64,000 nucleotides of DNA from Bacteroidota bacterium (lineage in GTDB: Bacteria; Bacteroidota; Bacteroidia; Cytophagales; Cyclobacteriaceae). Shown in pieces: positions 42,849 to 52,537 of the stretch (positions within the stretch are counted from its first letter, which is position 1; each line of letters opens with the position of its first letter). A model generated the notes under the pieces. The model saw only the letters and a program-made list of their open reading frames with translations. It ran no database searches and had not been told where the DNA came from. The translations under genes were made by a program, and so were the position numbers. Where the stretch lies: contig VGMW01000006.1 of the NCBI GenBank assembly GCA_016866235.1, positions 1 through 64,000 on the forward strand. Direction: 5' to 3'.

Positions 42849-44963
42849 ATGAAACCCATCATTAAATCAACTCTTCTGATTGCATCGGTATGGTTAATTT
42901 TTTCATGTTCTGAAAAAAAGGAGAACAGCTACCAGACCTGGTCCGACTACCTCGGGGGTCCGGATCGCAATCATTTCAGTACGCTTGATCAGATCAATCC
43001 CGATAACGTAGGCTCAATGAAGTTGGCATGGTCCTACCAAACTCCGGATAGCGGTCAGATGCAAATGAATCCACAGATTCACGACGGTGTCCTCTATGGA
43101 ATTTCTGCTGCGCTGAGGGTATTCGCACTCGATGCTGCAACTGGAAAGGAGCTTTGGACCTATGGTGAGCCTTTGAAGCAATGGTATTCACTCAGTCGGG
43201 GAGTATCCCTCTGGAAAGGTGAAAATGAAACACGTTTATTTTTTACAGCCGGCTCTTTTCTGTACGCCCTCGATGCCAAAACCGGAAAACCCATATCCAG
43301 CTTTGGTCAGAATGGGAGCATTGATCTGCACACGGGGCTGCCGGCCTCTGCTGCGGGCAAGTTCATTCTTTCAGCTACCCCAGGTACCATTTTTGAAAAT
43401 AAGATCATTATGCCGCTGAGGCTTTCGGAGGATTTTGATGCGCCTGCCGGTGACATCCGTGCATTTGATGTGATCTCTGGTAAGCTGATGTGGTCCTTTC
43501 ATACCATTCCCCATCCGGGCGAGGAGGGTTACGAAACCTGGGAAAACAAGGACGCTTGGAAAAATGAAGAGACCGGAGCAGCCAACAACTGGTCAGGCAT
43601 GTCGGTTGACACCGAATCCGGTACCCTCTTTGTCCCAACCGGTTCGGCTGCGCCTGACTTTTACGGTGCGCGACGATTGGGCTCTAATCTTTTTGCGAAT
43701 TGCTTGATTGCATTGGATGCACGTACCGGTAAAAAGAAATGGCACTATCAGTTTGTGCACCACGACATATGGGATCGGGATTGTCCTGCTCCCCCAAATC
43801 TTATTACAGTAACCCGGGGCGGAAAAAAAATTAAAGCCGTTGCACAGCTAACCAAGCAGGCCTATGTATTTGTATTTGACCGTGAAACCGGAGAGACCCT
43901 ATTTGATATCGAAGAGAAACCATTTCCGCCAAGTGAACTTGAAGGTGAGCAGGCCTGGCCTACCCAACCCATCCCTGTTGCTCCAGCACCTTTCGCCAGA
44001 AATGCTTCGGAGCTCACCGAAAATGATATCAGTCCATATGCTCCCAACAAGCAGGAGCTGCTTGATTTCTTTCGTTCCGCCGACCGTAGGTTTTTTGCGC
44101 CTCCTGGATTGAAGCCTGTTTTACTTTTACCTGGATACGATGGTGGTGCAGAGTGGGGTGGAACCGGTGCATCGCCAGAGGAAGGAATCATCTACGTAAA
44201 CTCAAATGAAATGGCTTGGATTCTACAAATGAGACCAGGTCGTTCCGACGAACAGGTTTCGTTGGGGCAGTCGGTGTATGAAAACCGTTGCAGTGTCTGT
44301 CATCAGACCAATCGCAGCGGATTGCCTGCTAGCGGTTATCCTTCACTGATTAACATCAAATCCAAATTGAGCAGGGAAGAGATAGAGAACCTTGTTCATT
44401 CCGGTAAAGGAAGAATGCCTGGTTTCCCACAGTTGTCATCCTCAGACAAGCGTGCCTTGGTGGATTTTCTTTTCGGTGTAGAGGAAAAAGGTACCACCGC
44501 TTCTGTTGAAGTTCCGCCAGTTATGCGTTATCGACATACTGGTTACGATAAATTTTTAGATGCCAATGGATTGCCTGCCATTTCTCCGCCTTGGGGTACC
44601 CTAAATGCGATTGACCTCAACACAGGAAAATATCTTTGGAAGATTACCTATGGCGAGACGCCTCAATTGGCTAAGCAGGGTTACCCTCAAACAGGATCTG
44701 AGAGCTACGGAGGTCCGGTGGTCACCCAAAATGGTCTCCTGTTTATTTCTGGCACCAAGGATAAGCTCATACGTGCCTACAATCGTCACACAGGCAAAAA
44801 ACTCTGGGAAACGGAGCTGCCTGCCGCAGCATTTGCTACTCCGGCAACCTATATGGCTGGCGGACGACAGTATGTGGCCATCGCTTGTGGCGGAGAAAAG
44901 CTCGGTGCGCCAAAAGGCAACTATGTGGTTGCCTTCGCGCTTCCTGAAACCGTCCAGCAATAA
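42849..44963 (+). CDS. PQQ-dependent dehydrogenase with cytochrome c inserted in the propeller
   Basis: 704 residues, a lipoprotein (signal ending IFSC, C20). The propeller begins at WSDYLGGPDRNHFST and carries W-motif repeats such as TGKELWTY, TGKKKWHY and TGKYLWKI. At about residues 470-540 the strand order is broken by a heme c domain, with C481-S-V-C484-H485 as the heme site and a methionine ligand likely in GRMPGF. The propeller then resumes to the C-terminus. It should oxidise an alcohol or sugar in the periplasm and pass electrons through the bound heme to the respiratory chain. It converges with a serine hydrolase directly at 44964. Confidence 0.9.
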   Translation: MKPIIKSTLLIASVWLIFSCSEKKENSYQTWSDYLGGPDRNHFSTLDQINPDNVGSMKLAWSYQTPDSGQMQMNPQIHDGVLYGISAALRVFALDAATGKELWTYGEPLKQWYSLSRGVSLWKGENETRLFFTAGSFLYALDAKTGKPISSFGQNGSIDLHTGLPASAAGKFILSATPGTIFENKIIMPLRLSEDFDAPAGDIRAFDVISGKLMWSFHTIPHPGEEGYETWENKDAWKNEETGAANNWSGMSVDTESGTLFVPTGSAAPDFYGARRLGSNLFANCLIALDARTGKKKWHYQFVHHDIWDRDCPAPPNLITVTRGGKKIKAVAQLTKQAYVFVFDRETGETLFDIEEKPFPPSELEGEQAWPTQPIPVAPAPFARNASELTENDISPYAPNKQELLDFFRSADRRFFAPPGLKPVLLLPGYDGGAEWGGTGASPEEGIIYVNSNEMAWILQMRPGRSDEQVSLGQSVYENRCSVCHQTNRSGLPASGYPSLINIKSKLSREEIENLVHSGKGRMPGFPQLSSSDKRALVDFLFGVEEKGTTASVEVPPVMRYRHTGYDKFLDANGLPAISPPWGTLNAIDLNTGKYLWKITYGETPQLAKQGYPQTGSESYGGPVVTQNGLLFISGTKDKLIRAYNRHTGKKLWETELPAAAFATPATYMAGGRQYVAIACGGEKLGAPKGNYVVAFALPETVQQ

Positions 44964-46223
44964 TCAGTCGATAATCGATTGATACACCATTGTCCGGATA
45001 CCCATGTTTCCATAACGTGCACCATAAATATTGGTGTAGATCAGGGCAACGATTTTTTCTTTCGGATCGCCCCAGTAGTTGGTGTTGAAGGCTCCTCCCC
45101 AACTGAATGATCCAACCGTGGCAGGATCCAGATGATCGTTCTTAGCGGTTTCCAATCCAAAGCCAAGGCCAAAAGGACTTGCCTGCAGGTCCGGGATCTG
45201 ATTGGTGAGCATCAATTCAACCGTCTTTCTGCTGATTAGTCGATTACCGTTGAATGTACCTCCATTAATAAAGAGCTGAAGAAATTTTGCGTAGTCTTCA
45301 ATGGTGCTGGTAAGTCCTGCGCCACCGGAATAATACGTGCTCTTCAGTTTGGGGTAATCCGGGTTGAAGTTGTCGTAAATAGAATGTTTGATGGTGGCCA
45401 TGCCATTGCCGCTGTGTTCATGAAGTGCAACCAGTCGGTTGTATTTTTCTGCTGGAAGATAAAAATGGGTGTCTTTCATGCCCAATGGCTGAAAAATGCG
45501 GGTTCGAAAAAATTCATCCAGGCTCTTTCCTGATAAAACCTCCACCAGGTAACCAAGTACATCGGTGTTCAGGCCGTAGGTATATTTTTCACCGGGATGA
45601 TGTTTAAGAGGCAGGCTACCTAATTTTTTCATCGCTTCTCCGATGGTTGGTCCTTCCAATCCGCCGATACCTGAGGTTATTTTAGACTTGGCGTAAATGG
45701 CTTTAAATTCCTGTGAACCAATGCCTGCGTAGTCGAGCCCTGAGGTATGTGTGAGCAACTGACGAATCGTTATTTCACTTTTTGCAGGTTCAGTAGAATA
45801 GGTTGAATCAGCAATATTGAATCTGGTTAGAACGCGTGGATTTTTGAATTCAGGAATATATCTGGAAACCGGATCGTCAAGACCAAATTTATTTTCTTCC
45901 CACAACATCATAATGGCAAGGCTTGTGATGGCTTTGGATTGGGAGGCGATTCTAAACAAGTCATCTTTTTTAAGGGCTGTTTTGGTATCCGTATCTGAAT
46001 AACCAAAGGCTTTGTGGTAAACTACTTTTCCGTTTCTGGCAATAAAGACGACTGCTCCGGGGATGTGGCCGGCATTGAGGTGCGAGGTAATGGTTTGATC
46101 GATCCGCGCTAGCCGCTCGGTTGAAAAACCTGCTTCTTCGGGTTTAGCAGGCAATAATGACTGCTGGGCGACCAGGGTCGCAACTAATAGGCTGAATAAA
46201 AAGGTGAATAATTTCCGTGCCAT
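44964..46223 (-). CDS. Serine hydrolase, class C beta-lactamase/esterase-like
   Basis: 419 residues with a signal peptide (MARKLFTFLFSLLVATLVAQ). The SxxK motif S94-Q-S-K97 holds the nucleophile, and a YGLNTDVLG segment (Y216) is the second motif of the family. A SWGGAFNTNYWG segment near the C-terminus supplies the third. Members act as esterases, D-peptidases or beta-lactamases; here a role in carbohydrate or cell-wall ester cleavage is possible but not shown. Its stop abuts the stop of the quinoprotein. Confidence 0.85.
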   Translation of the reverse strand: MARKLFTFLFSLLVATLVAQQSLLPAKPEEAGFSTERLARIDQTITSHLNAGHIPGAVVFIARNGKVVYHKAFGYSDTDTKTALKKDDLFRIASQSKAITSLAIMMLWEENKFGLDDPVSRYIPEFKNPRVLTRFNIADSTYSTEPAKSEITIRQLLTHTSGLDYAGIGSQEFKAIYAKSKITSGIGGLEGPTIGEAMKKLGSLPLKHHPGEKYTYGLNTDVLGYLVEVLSGKSLDEFFRTRIFQPLGMKDTHFYLPAEKYNRLVALHEHSGNGMATIKHSIYDNFNPDYPKLKSTYYSGGAGLTSTIEDYAKFLQLFINGGTFNGNRLISRKTVELMLTNQIPDLQASPFGLGFGLETAKNDHLDPATVGSFSWGGAFNTNYWGDPKEKIVALIYTNIYGARYGNMGIRTMVYQSIID

Positions 46224-46340
46224 GGGTTTGGGGTTAATGATCCGAAACCCATTTTAAGAAAAATCCAATTAAATCCCTATCCCGAATCCCTGAGCATTAT
46301 CAGGCAGATCCGGGTGATCTGTTTCTTATTTTTGATTTCT

Positions 46341-46766
46341 ATGCATAAACGCAAAACCTGGAAAGAAAAGCTTCTGGTGGATAAGCAGCCTGAGGTTAAA
46401 ATGATCGACAAGAAATTTGCTGATATACCGGCGGGAAGTAAAATGCTGATTCCAACACCCTTGGTGGTCGATGCATACATCCGTCACATTCCTTCAGGCC
46501 GGACATCAACCATAACCAAAATGCGCCGCGATCTGGCGCTGGAATATGGTGCCGATTACACGTGCCCGGTAACCTCCGGAATTTTTCTTCGAATAGCTGC
46601 AGAGGCGGCTTTTGAAGATTATCAAAAGGAAAAATCAATCAGAAAAATTACGCCTTTCTGGAGGATGATTGAGCCCGGATCGCCAACTGCAAAGAAGCTC
46701 ACGTTCGGTCAGGCGCTTCTTAAACAGTTGCAGCGAAAGGAAGATCTAAGTTGGAAAAAATTATAA
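46341..46766 (+). CDS. MGMT/ATL-like DNA-binding protein (tentative)
   Basis: 141 residues, cytoplasmic, basic. [21 protein letters not shown] looks like the winged-helix part of O6-alkylguanine transferases, and [16 protein letters not shown] aligns with the PCHRV(I) region. The Cys-His pair is replaced by Phe-Trp (PFWR), so there is no methyl-acceptor cysteine, as in ATL proteins. I chose the ATG at 46341; an ATG 27 bp upstream gives a hydrophobic extension that I think is spurious. It converges with the SDR gene and the two overlap by 6 bp at their stops. Family assignment is tentative. Confidence 0.55.
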   Translation: MHKRKTWKEKLLVDKQPEVKMIDKKFADIPAGSKMLIPTPLVVDAYIRHIPSGRTSTITKMRRDLALEYGADYTCPVTSGIFLRIAAEAAFEDYQKEKSIRKITPFWRMIEPGSPTAKKLTFGQALLKQLQRKEDLSWKKL

Positions 46767-47507
46767 TCCTTTAATCGACATTCCCCCGTCGATCATAATA
46801 TTTTGTCCGGTGATGTACGAAGATTTATCCATCGCCAGGAATGCTGCCAGGGCTGCTACTTCTTCCGGTTGCCCCACTCTTCCCATAGGTGTTCTTTGAA
46901 CAATTTTTTCCAACCGGTCCGGCTGACTTAATACGGCATCGACCAATGGGGTATGTATGTACCACGGTGATATGGTGTTTACCCTGATGTTGTAAGGAGC
47001 CCATTCCGCCGAGAGGTGTCTTGCAAACTGAATCAATCCTGCCTTGGTCATTCCGTAAGGGGGACCAGAGCCGACGTCGAAACTTCCAGCTACGGAGGCG
47101 ACGCTCATAACACTACCTGCGCCACTCTTTTTTAACAATGGCAGCATGCGTTGCGTGAGATCCATGATGCTGAACAAATTAACCTCAAAGAGATGTCTGT
47201 ATTCCTCCTCCGGATAGTCTTCAAATTTTTTTCGGATGTTGGTTCCGGCATTGTTCACCAGGATGTCGAGCTTACCCCATTTGGTCAAAACTTCTTCTTC
47301 CACTTTCTGTCGGAATGATTTGTCGGAAATGTCTCCCTGAAGAAAAATGGTATTTTTCTTTAGCTGCTCCGGGAAGGAACTGCCATCGCGGGCCAGGGTA
47401 ATCACCTCTGCGCCAAGCTGCACGAACTCCTCCACAATCGCCAGTCCAATACCTTTACTTCCTCCTGTTACCAGTGCTTTCTTGTTTTTGAGATCCCAGC
47501 TTTTCAT
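46761..47507 (-). CDS. SDR family NAD(P)-dependent oxidoreductase
   Basis: 248 residues, classical short-chain dehydrogenase. The cofactor motif is TGGSKGIG (residues about 14-21), the NNAG motif is intact, and catalytic Ser (SVASVAG) and Tyr/Lys in PPYGMTKAG are present. The overall look is of tropinone reductase-like or gluconate 5-dehydrogenase-like SDRs. It may oxidise or reduce a sugar acid, in keeping with the neighbourhood. Substrate unproven. Confidence 0.88.
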   Translation of the reverse strand: MKSWDLKNKKALVTGGSKGIGLAIVEEFVQLGAEVITLARDGSSFPEQLKKNTIFLQGDISDKSFRQKVEEEVLTKWGKLDILVNNAGTNIRKKFEDYPEEEYRHLFEVNLFSIMDLTQRMLPLLKKSGAGSVMSVASVAGSFDVGSGPPYGMTKAGLIQFARHLSAEWAPYNIRVNTISPWYIHTPLVDAVLSQPDRLEKIVQRTPMGRVGQPEEVAALAAFLAMDKSSYITGQNIMIDGGMSIKGL

Positions 47508-47555
47508 TGAATTTTTTTGCTAATTAACCAATAATTGGATTTGCCTCATACTATA

Positions 47556-48518
47556 ATGACCACCCGAAAAGCCTTCAGATTGATTCTCTGTGTTTTCATA
47601 GTACCTCTGCTGGTTACTTCCTGCAGTCCAAAACCTCAGGAATCGATTGCTAAAGAAGAATCTGGAACGTACCTGCTGGTTTTGGGTGTTGCCCAGGATG
47701 CCGGCATGCCACAAATCGGCTGCACCAAATCCTGCTGCACATCGGGTATTAAAAAAATGGTCTCAAGCCTGGGTTTATACGATGGCGCCTCAGGTTCTCG
47801 ATGGATTTTTGATGCTACACCTGATTTGCCTGAACAATGGGGGAAATTTATAGCGTGGACTAAATCATCTTCCGATGTTGATCCAGAGGGTATTTTTCTA
47901 ACCCATGCCCACATTGGTCACTATACTGGTTTGATGTACCTCGGGCTCGAAGCTGCCCATGCAAGTCATGTTAGGGTTTATGTGATGCCACGGATGATGG
48001 ATTTCCTCCAATCAAATGGACCCTGGAGTCAATTGGTAAAAATTGGAAACATTCTCCCTGTTGCCATCCAATCTGATGAATGGCTCAGGATAGCTCCAAC
48101 CATTCAGGTTAGGCCTTTGCTGGTGCCACACAGAGATGAGTTTTCCGAAACAGTAGGCTATGAAATTGTTGGCAGTAAACGATCAGCGCTTTTTTTGCCC
48201 GACATCAATAAATGGTCGCAATGGAAATTCCAGTTATCTGAAATGGTGGACAAGCATGATTATTTGTTTCTGGACGGGACGTTTTTCAGTGGTGATGAAC
48301 TCCCTGGCAGGGACATCTCCAAGGTTCCTCATCCATTTGTCCTTGAAACCATGGAAATTTTAAAATCACTTTCACCGGAATTGAAGCGAAAGGTCTATTT
48401 CACTCACCTGAACCACACCAATCCTTTACTCCAAATAAACAGCAGTGCTGAGCAAATCGTTAAAAGCAATGGATTTAACATCGCTGCAGAAGGAATGCGA
48501 TTTGATTTGGATCGATAA
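47556..48518 (+). CDS. PqqB-like metallo-beta-lactamase fold lipoprotein
   Basis: 320 residues with a lipoprotein signal (LLVTSC, C23). LLVLGVAQDAGMPQIGC and the nearby CC (C56, C60, C61) copy the N-terminal hallmark of PqqB. The metal-binding motif is THAHIGHYTG, with H117, H119 and H122; the usual Asp of HxHxDH is Gly here, as in part of the PqqB group. True PqqB is a cytoplasmic enzyme of PQQ synthesis, but this one is exported and lipid-anchored. No pqqA, C, D or E is present. A possible link to the quinoprotein 2.6 kb upstream is inference. The start at 47556 is chosen; an in-frame TTG at 47535 adds seven residues. Confidence 0.75.
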   Translation: MTTRKAFRLILCVFIVPLLVTSCSPKPQESIAKEESGTYLLVLGVAQDAGMPQIGCTKSCCTSGIKKMVSSLGLYDGASGSRWIFDATPDLPEQWGKFIAWTKSSSDVDPEGIFLTHAHIGHYTGLMYLGLEAAHASHVRVYVMPRMMDFLQSNGPWSQLVKIGNILPVAIQSDEWLRIAPTIQVRPLLVPHRDEFSETVGYEIVGSKRSALFLPDINKWSQWKFQLSEMVDKHDYLFLDGTFFSGDELPGRDISKVPHPFVLETMEILKSLSPELKRKVYFTHLNHTNPLLQINSSAEQIVKSNGFNIAAEGMRFDLDR

Positions 48519-48523
48519 GGTCT

Positions 48524-50047
48524 TCAGAAATCGTTTCTTCTGATCACCCTACCCGGGTAGATGCCGGTCGTACGTTTGTTTTGATACACCAATTTTCCAT
48601 TAACCCAAACTCCCTCAATCCCGCTGGAGGGCATCTGTGGGTTTTCGGTGGTTGATTGATCGGATACTTCTTTCGGATTGAAGAGGACCAAGTCAGCATA
48701 ATAGCCTTCCCGGATGAATCCCCTACGGTTTATCCCAAGCTGCTCAGCGTTTAGTCCAGTCATTTTTCGAACGGCATTTTCAAGGGTTAACACGCTGTCT
48801 TCACGAACATATTTTTTCAAAATCCTGGTGAATGCACCATAACCTCTGGGATGTCTGCCACGTGAGGCGCCATCGGAGCAAACGCCGCTGTATTCCCATT
48901 GCAGTAATTTTTGAATGTCCCCCTCATCCATACTGGTGGCTACAATTCCTCCACTGCAGTCGCCATTGATTTTTTCACACTCGTCGAGCCAGCGGATGAT
49001 CTGAATCAACATTTTTTCAGGACTGATTCCCGCATTGGCTGCAACCGCTGCCAGGGTCTTTCCCTCGAATTCGGGCTTCGGAGTATAGCTACTGAAAAGA
49101 ATACCCTCCGGACTCGTAACCTCCCTTAGAATAAATGCTGCCTCTTTTTCATCGGTGAAATTGCGATCAGGGAACAACACTCTAACTGTGGATGACCAAT
49201 AGGGATAAGGATAAACATCGGCGGTGATTTTAATCCCTGCATTTCTGGCTTCATTCAGTTTTGCCAGGGTCTGCATGCTCTTGCCCCAAAGTCCTTTCAT
49301 GGCGAGTTTAAAGTGACTGATCTGAACCGGAACCCCTGTCAGTTTTCCGATTTCTATAATTTCATTAACAGCTTTATCAAAATAGCGGTCTTCACTTCTC
49401 AGGTGACTGATGTATCGTCCCTGGTATGGCACAAGTGTTTTGGCCAGCTCAATTACTTCATCATTGGAGGAATAGATTCCTGGATCGTACTCAAGGCCGG
49501 TTGATAAGCCCAGTGCGCCTGCTTTCAAATCGGCTTCCAAAAGCATTTTCATTTGACTGACTTGGTCGGTGGTGGCGAGTCGTTTAAAATCATCACCCAT
49601 TACCATTTCACGAATTGAGTTGTGGCCGGAATAAGAGGCAAGGTTTACTGCCACCGGCGTATCGGTTAAGGCTTTAAAAAATTTTTCGATTGGGGTTTTT
49701 GAGCCTCCATCCTGTCCCACCACGATGGTTGTGATTCCCTGACTCACGGCAGCTTCCACGCCCCGCATCTTAAGGATGCCCCAATCATGGTGGCTATGGG
49801 TATCAATAAAGCCAGGCGCCAGAACCAAATCGGCTGCCTGAACAATGGTGTCGGCCTTTGCGTTCGAGAGATTCCCAATAGCAGCAATGGTATCTCCTCT
49901 TAAGCCTACATCTGCTTTTACCAGATCACCGCCGGTTCCATTGGCTAGCTGTGCATGGCGAATGATTACATCATAGGTGTCCTGCTTACAGGCAGTTCCT
50001 GCCACGAACAATATGATCAGGTAAAAAATCCAACTTAATTTTTTCAT
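48524..50047 (-). CDS. N-acyl-D-amino-acid deacylase family lipoprotein
   Basis: 507 residues, a lipoprotein (signal ending AGTAC, C20). The amidohydrolase zinc motif is DTHSHHDWG, and further metal-ligand segments are QISHFKLAMKG and GDIQKLLQWEY. The C-terminus ends with the family's ADLVLFNP and VWVNGKLVYQN. It would remove acyl groups from D-amino acids or related amides in the periplasm. It is divergent from the CBM9-like gene and convergent with the PqqB-like gene. Confidence 0.88.
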   Translation of the reverse strand: MKKLSWIFYLIILFVAGTACKQDTYDVIIRHAQLANGTGGDLVKADVGLRGDTIAAIGNLSNAKADTIVQAADLVLAPGFIDTHSHHDWGILKMRGVEAAVSQGITTIVVGQDGGSKTPIEKFFKALTDTPVAVNLASYSGHNSIREMVMGDDFKRLATTDQVSQMKMLLEADLKAGALGLSTGLEYDPGIYSSNDEVIELAKTLVPYQGRYISHLRSEDRYFDKAVNEIIEIGKLTGVPVQISHFKLAMKGLWGKSMQTLAKLNEARNAGIKITADVYPYPYWSSTVRVLFPDRNFTDEKEAAFILREVTSPEGILFSSYTPKPEFEGKTLAAVAANAGISPEKMLIQIIRWLDECEKINGDCSGGIVATSMDEGDIQKLLQWEYSGVCSDGASRGRHPRGYGAFTRILKKYVREDSVLTLENAVRKMTGLNAEQLGINRRGFIREGYYADLVLFNPKEVSDQSTTENPQMPSSGIEGVWVNGKLVYQNKRTTGIYPGRVIRRNDF

Positions 50048-50187
50048 CCGTTAAAACTTGAACAACCCAATTTATAAACAGAATGGCTAATACAGGGGCT
50101 GATTTTTAAATCCATTCCGAATTCGATTAAAAATTCATTTGCCGATCCAGGATAAAAGGCCGAAATTCCTAGCTTATTCCATTGGTT

Positions 50188-50919
50188 ATGAAGCTAACCT
50201 TATTATTTATCGGCCTAACTTTTTTTCTGATGAACACACTTGAATCAACGGCTCAGCCTGATCGTTACGATGTAGTTAAACTAAACAAACCAATCACGTT
50301 GGATGCAAACTGGGATAAACCTGAATGGTCGGGTGTCAAAGAAATACCTGTGGTAAGAACCATGGGCAAAGTGCCGGAATTTGTTCCGACTGTCAGGGCC
50401 AAGATGATGTATGACGACCAGTATGTATACATCATTTTTAAAGTCAAGGATCGTTTTGTTCGCTCGAAGGCAACAGAGATTAACGGCCGGATTTGGGAGG
50501 ACTCTTGTGTTGAATTCTTTTTTGCTCCGGATGTCTCCAATGCAATGGCATACTTTAATCTTGAAATCAATTGTGGCGGTGTTCCTCTTTTCCATTTCAA
50601 AGACCCCGCCAAGCCTGGTGCTCCGCTTCCTTCAGTCGCTGACATAGAAAAAATTGAAATTGCTCATTCCATGCCACGTGTGGTGGAGCCTGAAATAAAA
50701 AAGGAGACCACTTTCACGGTGGAATATCGAATTCCGGTAAGTATGCTCGAACGGTATGCATCCGTTCAAAAGCCAGCCAAGGGTGTGCGGTGGAATGGAA
50801 ACTTTTATAAGTGTGCCGACCAGACCTCCAATCCGCATTGGCTTACCTGGTCTAAGGTTGAAAATCCAACACCCAATTTCCATCTACCTCAATTTTTCGG
50901 ACACCTCTATTTTCAATAG
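50188..50919 (+). CDS. CBM9-like carbohydrate-binding protein
   Basis: 243 residues. Signal peptide ends about STAQP. The body is a CBM9-type sandwich: a NWDKPEWSG start, MYDDQYVYIIFKVKDRFV, and an end of HWLTWSKVENPTPNFHLPQFFGHLYF. This group is exported and binds sugar or cell-wall fragments. Its stop TAG overlaps the GTG start of the next gene by one base, so it is translated with the kinase, aldolase and transporter. The in-frame TTG at 50182 adds two residues. Confidence 0.82.
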   Translation: MKLTLLFIGLTFFLMNTLESTAQPDRYDVVKLNKPITLDANWDKPEWSGVKEIPVVRTMGKVPEFVPTVRAKMMYDDQYVYIIFKVKDRFVRSKATEINGRIWEDSCVEFFFAPDVSNAMAYFNLEINCGGVPLFHFKDPAKPGAPLPSVADIEKIEIAHSMPRVVEPEIKKETTFTVEYRIPVSMLERYASVQKPAKGVRWNGNFYKCADQTSNPHWLTWSKVENPTPNFHLPQFFGHLYFQ

Positions 50920-51881
50920 TGGATCAGCCACACGCAGAGGAATATCTGATTGGTTGTGATTGGGGGACCACCTCGGTTCGACTCGCGCTGATCAGGCGAG
51001 AAGACCACCAGGTACTTAAGACTGTGGGCAAAAAAGAAGGGGTGGCCATCATAGCCTCTGACTGGAAGACAAATTCGGGCGTAAGCCTTCAGCAATATTT
51101 TTTTCACCGACTGCAACCACTTGTTCAGGAATTACAAAGGGAGGTTGGAATTTCATTGGAAAATATTCCGATTTGTATGTCAGGTATGGCCTCGTCCAGC
51201 ATCGGAATTAAGGAACTCCCTTACGCAAATCTTCCGTTAAGCTTATCTGGATCAGGGTTGGTTAAGGAGGAAATTAGTGTGGAAGGTTATAACAAGGTGT
51301 TGTTGGTTTCCGGCCTGCGCGGTGAAGATGAGGTGATGCGCGGGGAAGAGGTTCAGATCATTGGAATCCGCGAGTACATTCGATCAATTGATTCTTGTAT
51401 GGTTGTGCTGCCGGGAACACACTCCAAACATGTTGGAGTTTCCGAAGGACAGATTGGTGAAATTAAAACCTATATGACGGGTGAACTTTTTACGGTTTTG
51501 TCGCAACATACCGTTTTGAGACATTCTGTTCAATCGGAGGTTGATTCTTTGGAAGACGTGCCCGGCGATTGCTTTCTGGAGGGACTTCAACAGCGTGGTA
51601 TTTTGTCCAATTTACTTTTCAGCATTCGTACCGGAACCCTGTTTGGTAAAAGAAATGTAAAGCAGAGCCGTGACTACCTGCTGGGATTATTAATTGGTCA
51701 CGAATTTTCTTCCTTCAACGAAAATCATCAAATGGTCCTTTGTTCCTCAGGACCCTTATTACCTTTTTATGCAGAAGCGATGAAATATTTTTTTTCGAAC
51801 CGATCAATGATTTTAGATGAAAAGCTCGCCTCCGAGGCAGCATTTAAAGGTCAGTCAGTAGTTTTTGGTCTAAAATCCTGA
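50919..51881 (+). CDS. dgoK: 2-dehydro-3-deoxygalactonokinase-like kinase
   Basis: 320 residues. The N-terminal GCDWGTTSVRLALI is the ATP loop of the DgoK family, with SGMASSSIG, GLRGEDEVMRGEEVQ and VVLPGTHSKH further on. It phosphorylates 2-keto-3-deoxy-galactonate (or gluconate) on C6 before aldolase cleavage. It must begin at GTG 50919; no ATG lies near the start. It is 5 bp from the aldolase gene. The exact sugar acid is not certain. Confidence 0.88.
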   Translation: MDQPHAEEYLIGCDWGTTSVRLALIRREDHQVLKTVGKKEGVAIIASDWKTNSGVSLQQYFFHRLQPLVQELQREVGISLENIPICMSGMASSSIGIKELPYANLPLSLSGSGLVKEEISVEGYNKVLLVSGLRGEDEVMRGEEVQIIGIREYIRSIDSCMVVLPGTHSKHVGVSEGQIGEIKTYMTGELFTVLSQHTVLRHSVQSEVDSLEDVPGDCFLEGLQQRGILSNLLFSIRTGTLFGKRNVKQSRDYLLGLLIGHEFSSFNENHQMVLCSSGPLLPFYAEAMKYFFSNRSMILDEKLASEAAFKGQSVVFGLKS

Positions 51882-51886
51882 ATCCC

Positions 51887-52537
51887 ATGAATACTTTTTC
51901 AAAAGAAAAATTTCTGGAAATGCCTGTACTGGGTATTGTCAGGAATTTTAAACTTCATGAGCTGGAAAGTATGGTACCTGCTTATGTCCATGCCGGGTTT
52001 ACTTCCATTGAGATTACTTTAAATACTCCAGATTATGCCAGCATCATGCAGGCAATGCGTCAATGGGGTGGAGGGAAATTGATGGTTGGCGCAGGAACAG
52101 TCCGATCCTTAAAAGATTTGGACCATGCACTGGAGGCAGGTGCTGAATTTATAGTCACTCCGGTTCTAAATCGAGCGGTCATGAAGCGTTGTGCCGATTT
52201 ATCAATTCCTTTTTTTCCGGGTGCTTTCACCCCAACGGAAATATCAGAGGCATACGATGCAGGAGCTATGATGGTAAAAGTTTTTCCGGCCGCTCAACTC
52301 GGCCCTGAGTTTATCAAAAATGTAAAAGCCCCGATGCCGGAGGTTAAATTAATGCCTACCGGAGGTGTTCAGGTTGAATTGTTGGAAGCCTATGGTAAAG
52401 CGGGTGCTGATGGTTTCGGGTTGGGTACGCCTTTGTTTACCGCTGATTTACTACGTCAGGGAAATACTGCAGCGTGGGAGGCCCACTTTCGTTCCATTGC
52501 AACCATTATAAAACGTTTCGTAAAAAAGGTTTCATGA
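51887..52537 (+). CDS. eda: 2-keto-3-deoxy-6-phosphogluconate/galactonate aldolase
   Basis: 216 residues, a class I TIM-barrel aldolase. The Schiff-base lysine is K131 in MVKVFPA, and the catalytic glutamate E42 lies in SIEITLNT. AGTVRSL and FIVTPV are also conserved. It splits the phosphorylated keto-deoxy acid from DgoK into pyruvate and glyceraldehyde-3-phosphate. Its stop overlaps the ATG of the transporter gene (ATGA). Confidence 0.93.
   Translation: MNTFSKEKFLEMPVLGIVRNFKLHELESMVPAYVHAGFTSIEITLNTPDYASIMQAMRQWGGGKLMVGAGTVRSLKDLDHALEAGAEFIVTPVLNRAVMKRCADLSIPFFPGAFTPTEISEAYDAGAMMVKVFPAAQLGPEFIKNVKAPMPEVKLMPTGGVQVELLEAYGKAGADGFGLGTPLFTADLLRQGNTAAWEAHFRSIATIIKRFVKKVS

Noticed and set aside
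44964-46223. Serine hydrolase as an antibiotic-resistance beta-lactamase
   Set aside because: The motifs fit the wide serine-hydrolase/esterase family; nothing points to beta-lactam hydrolysis.
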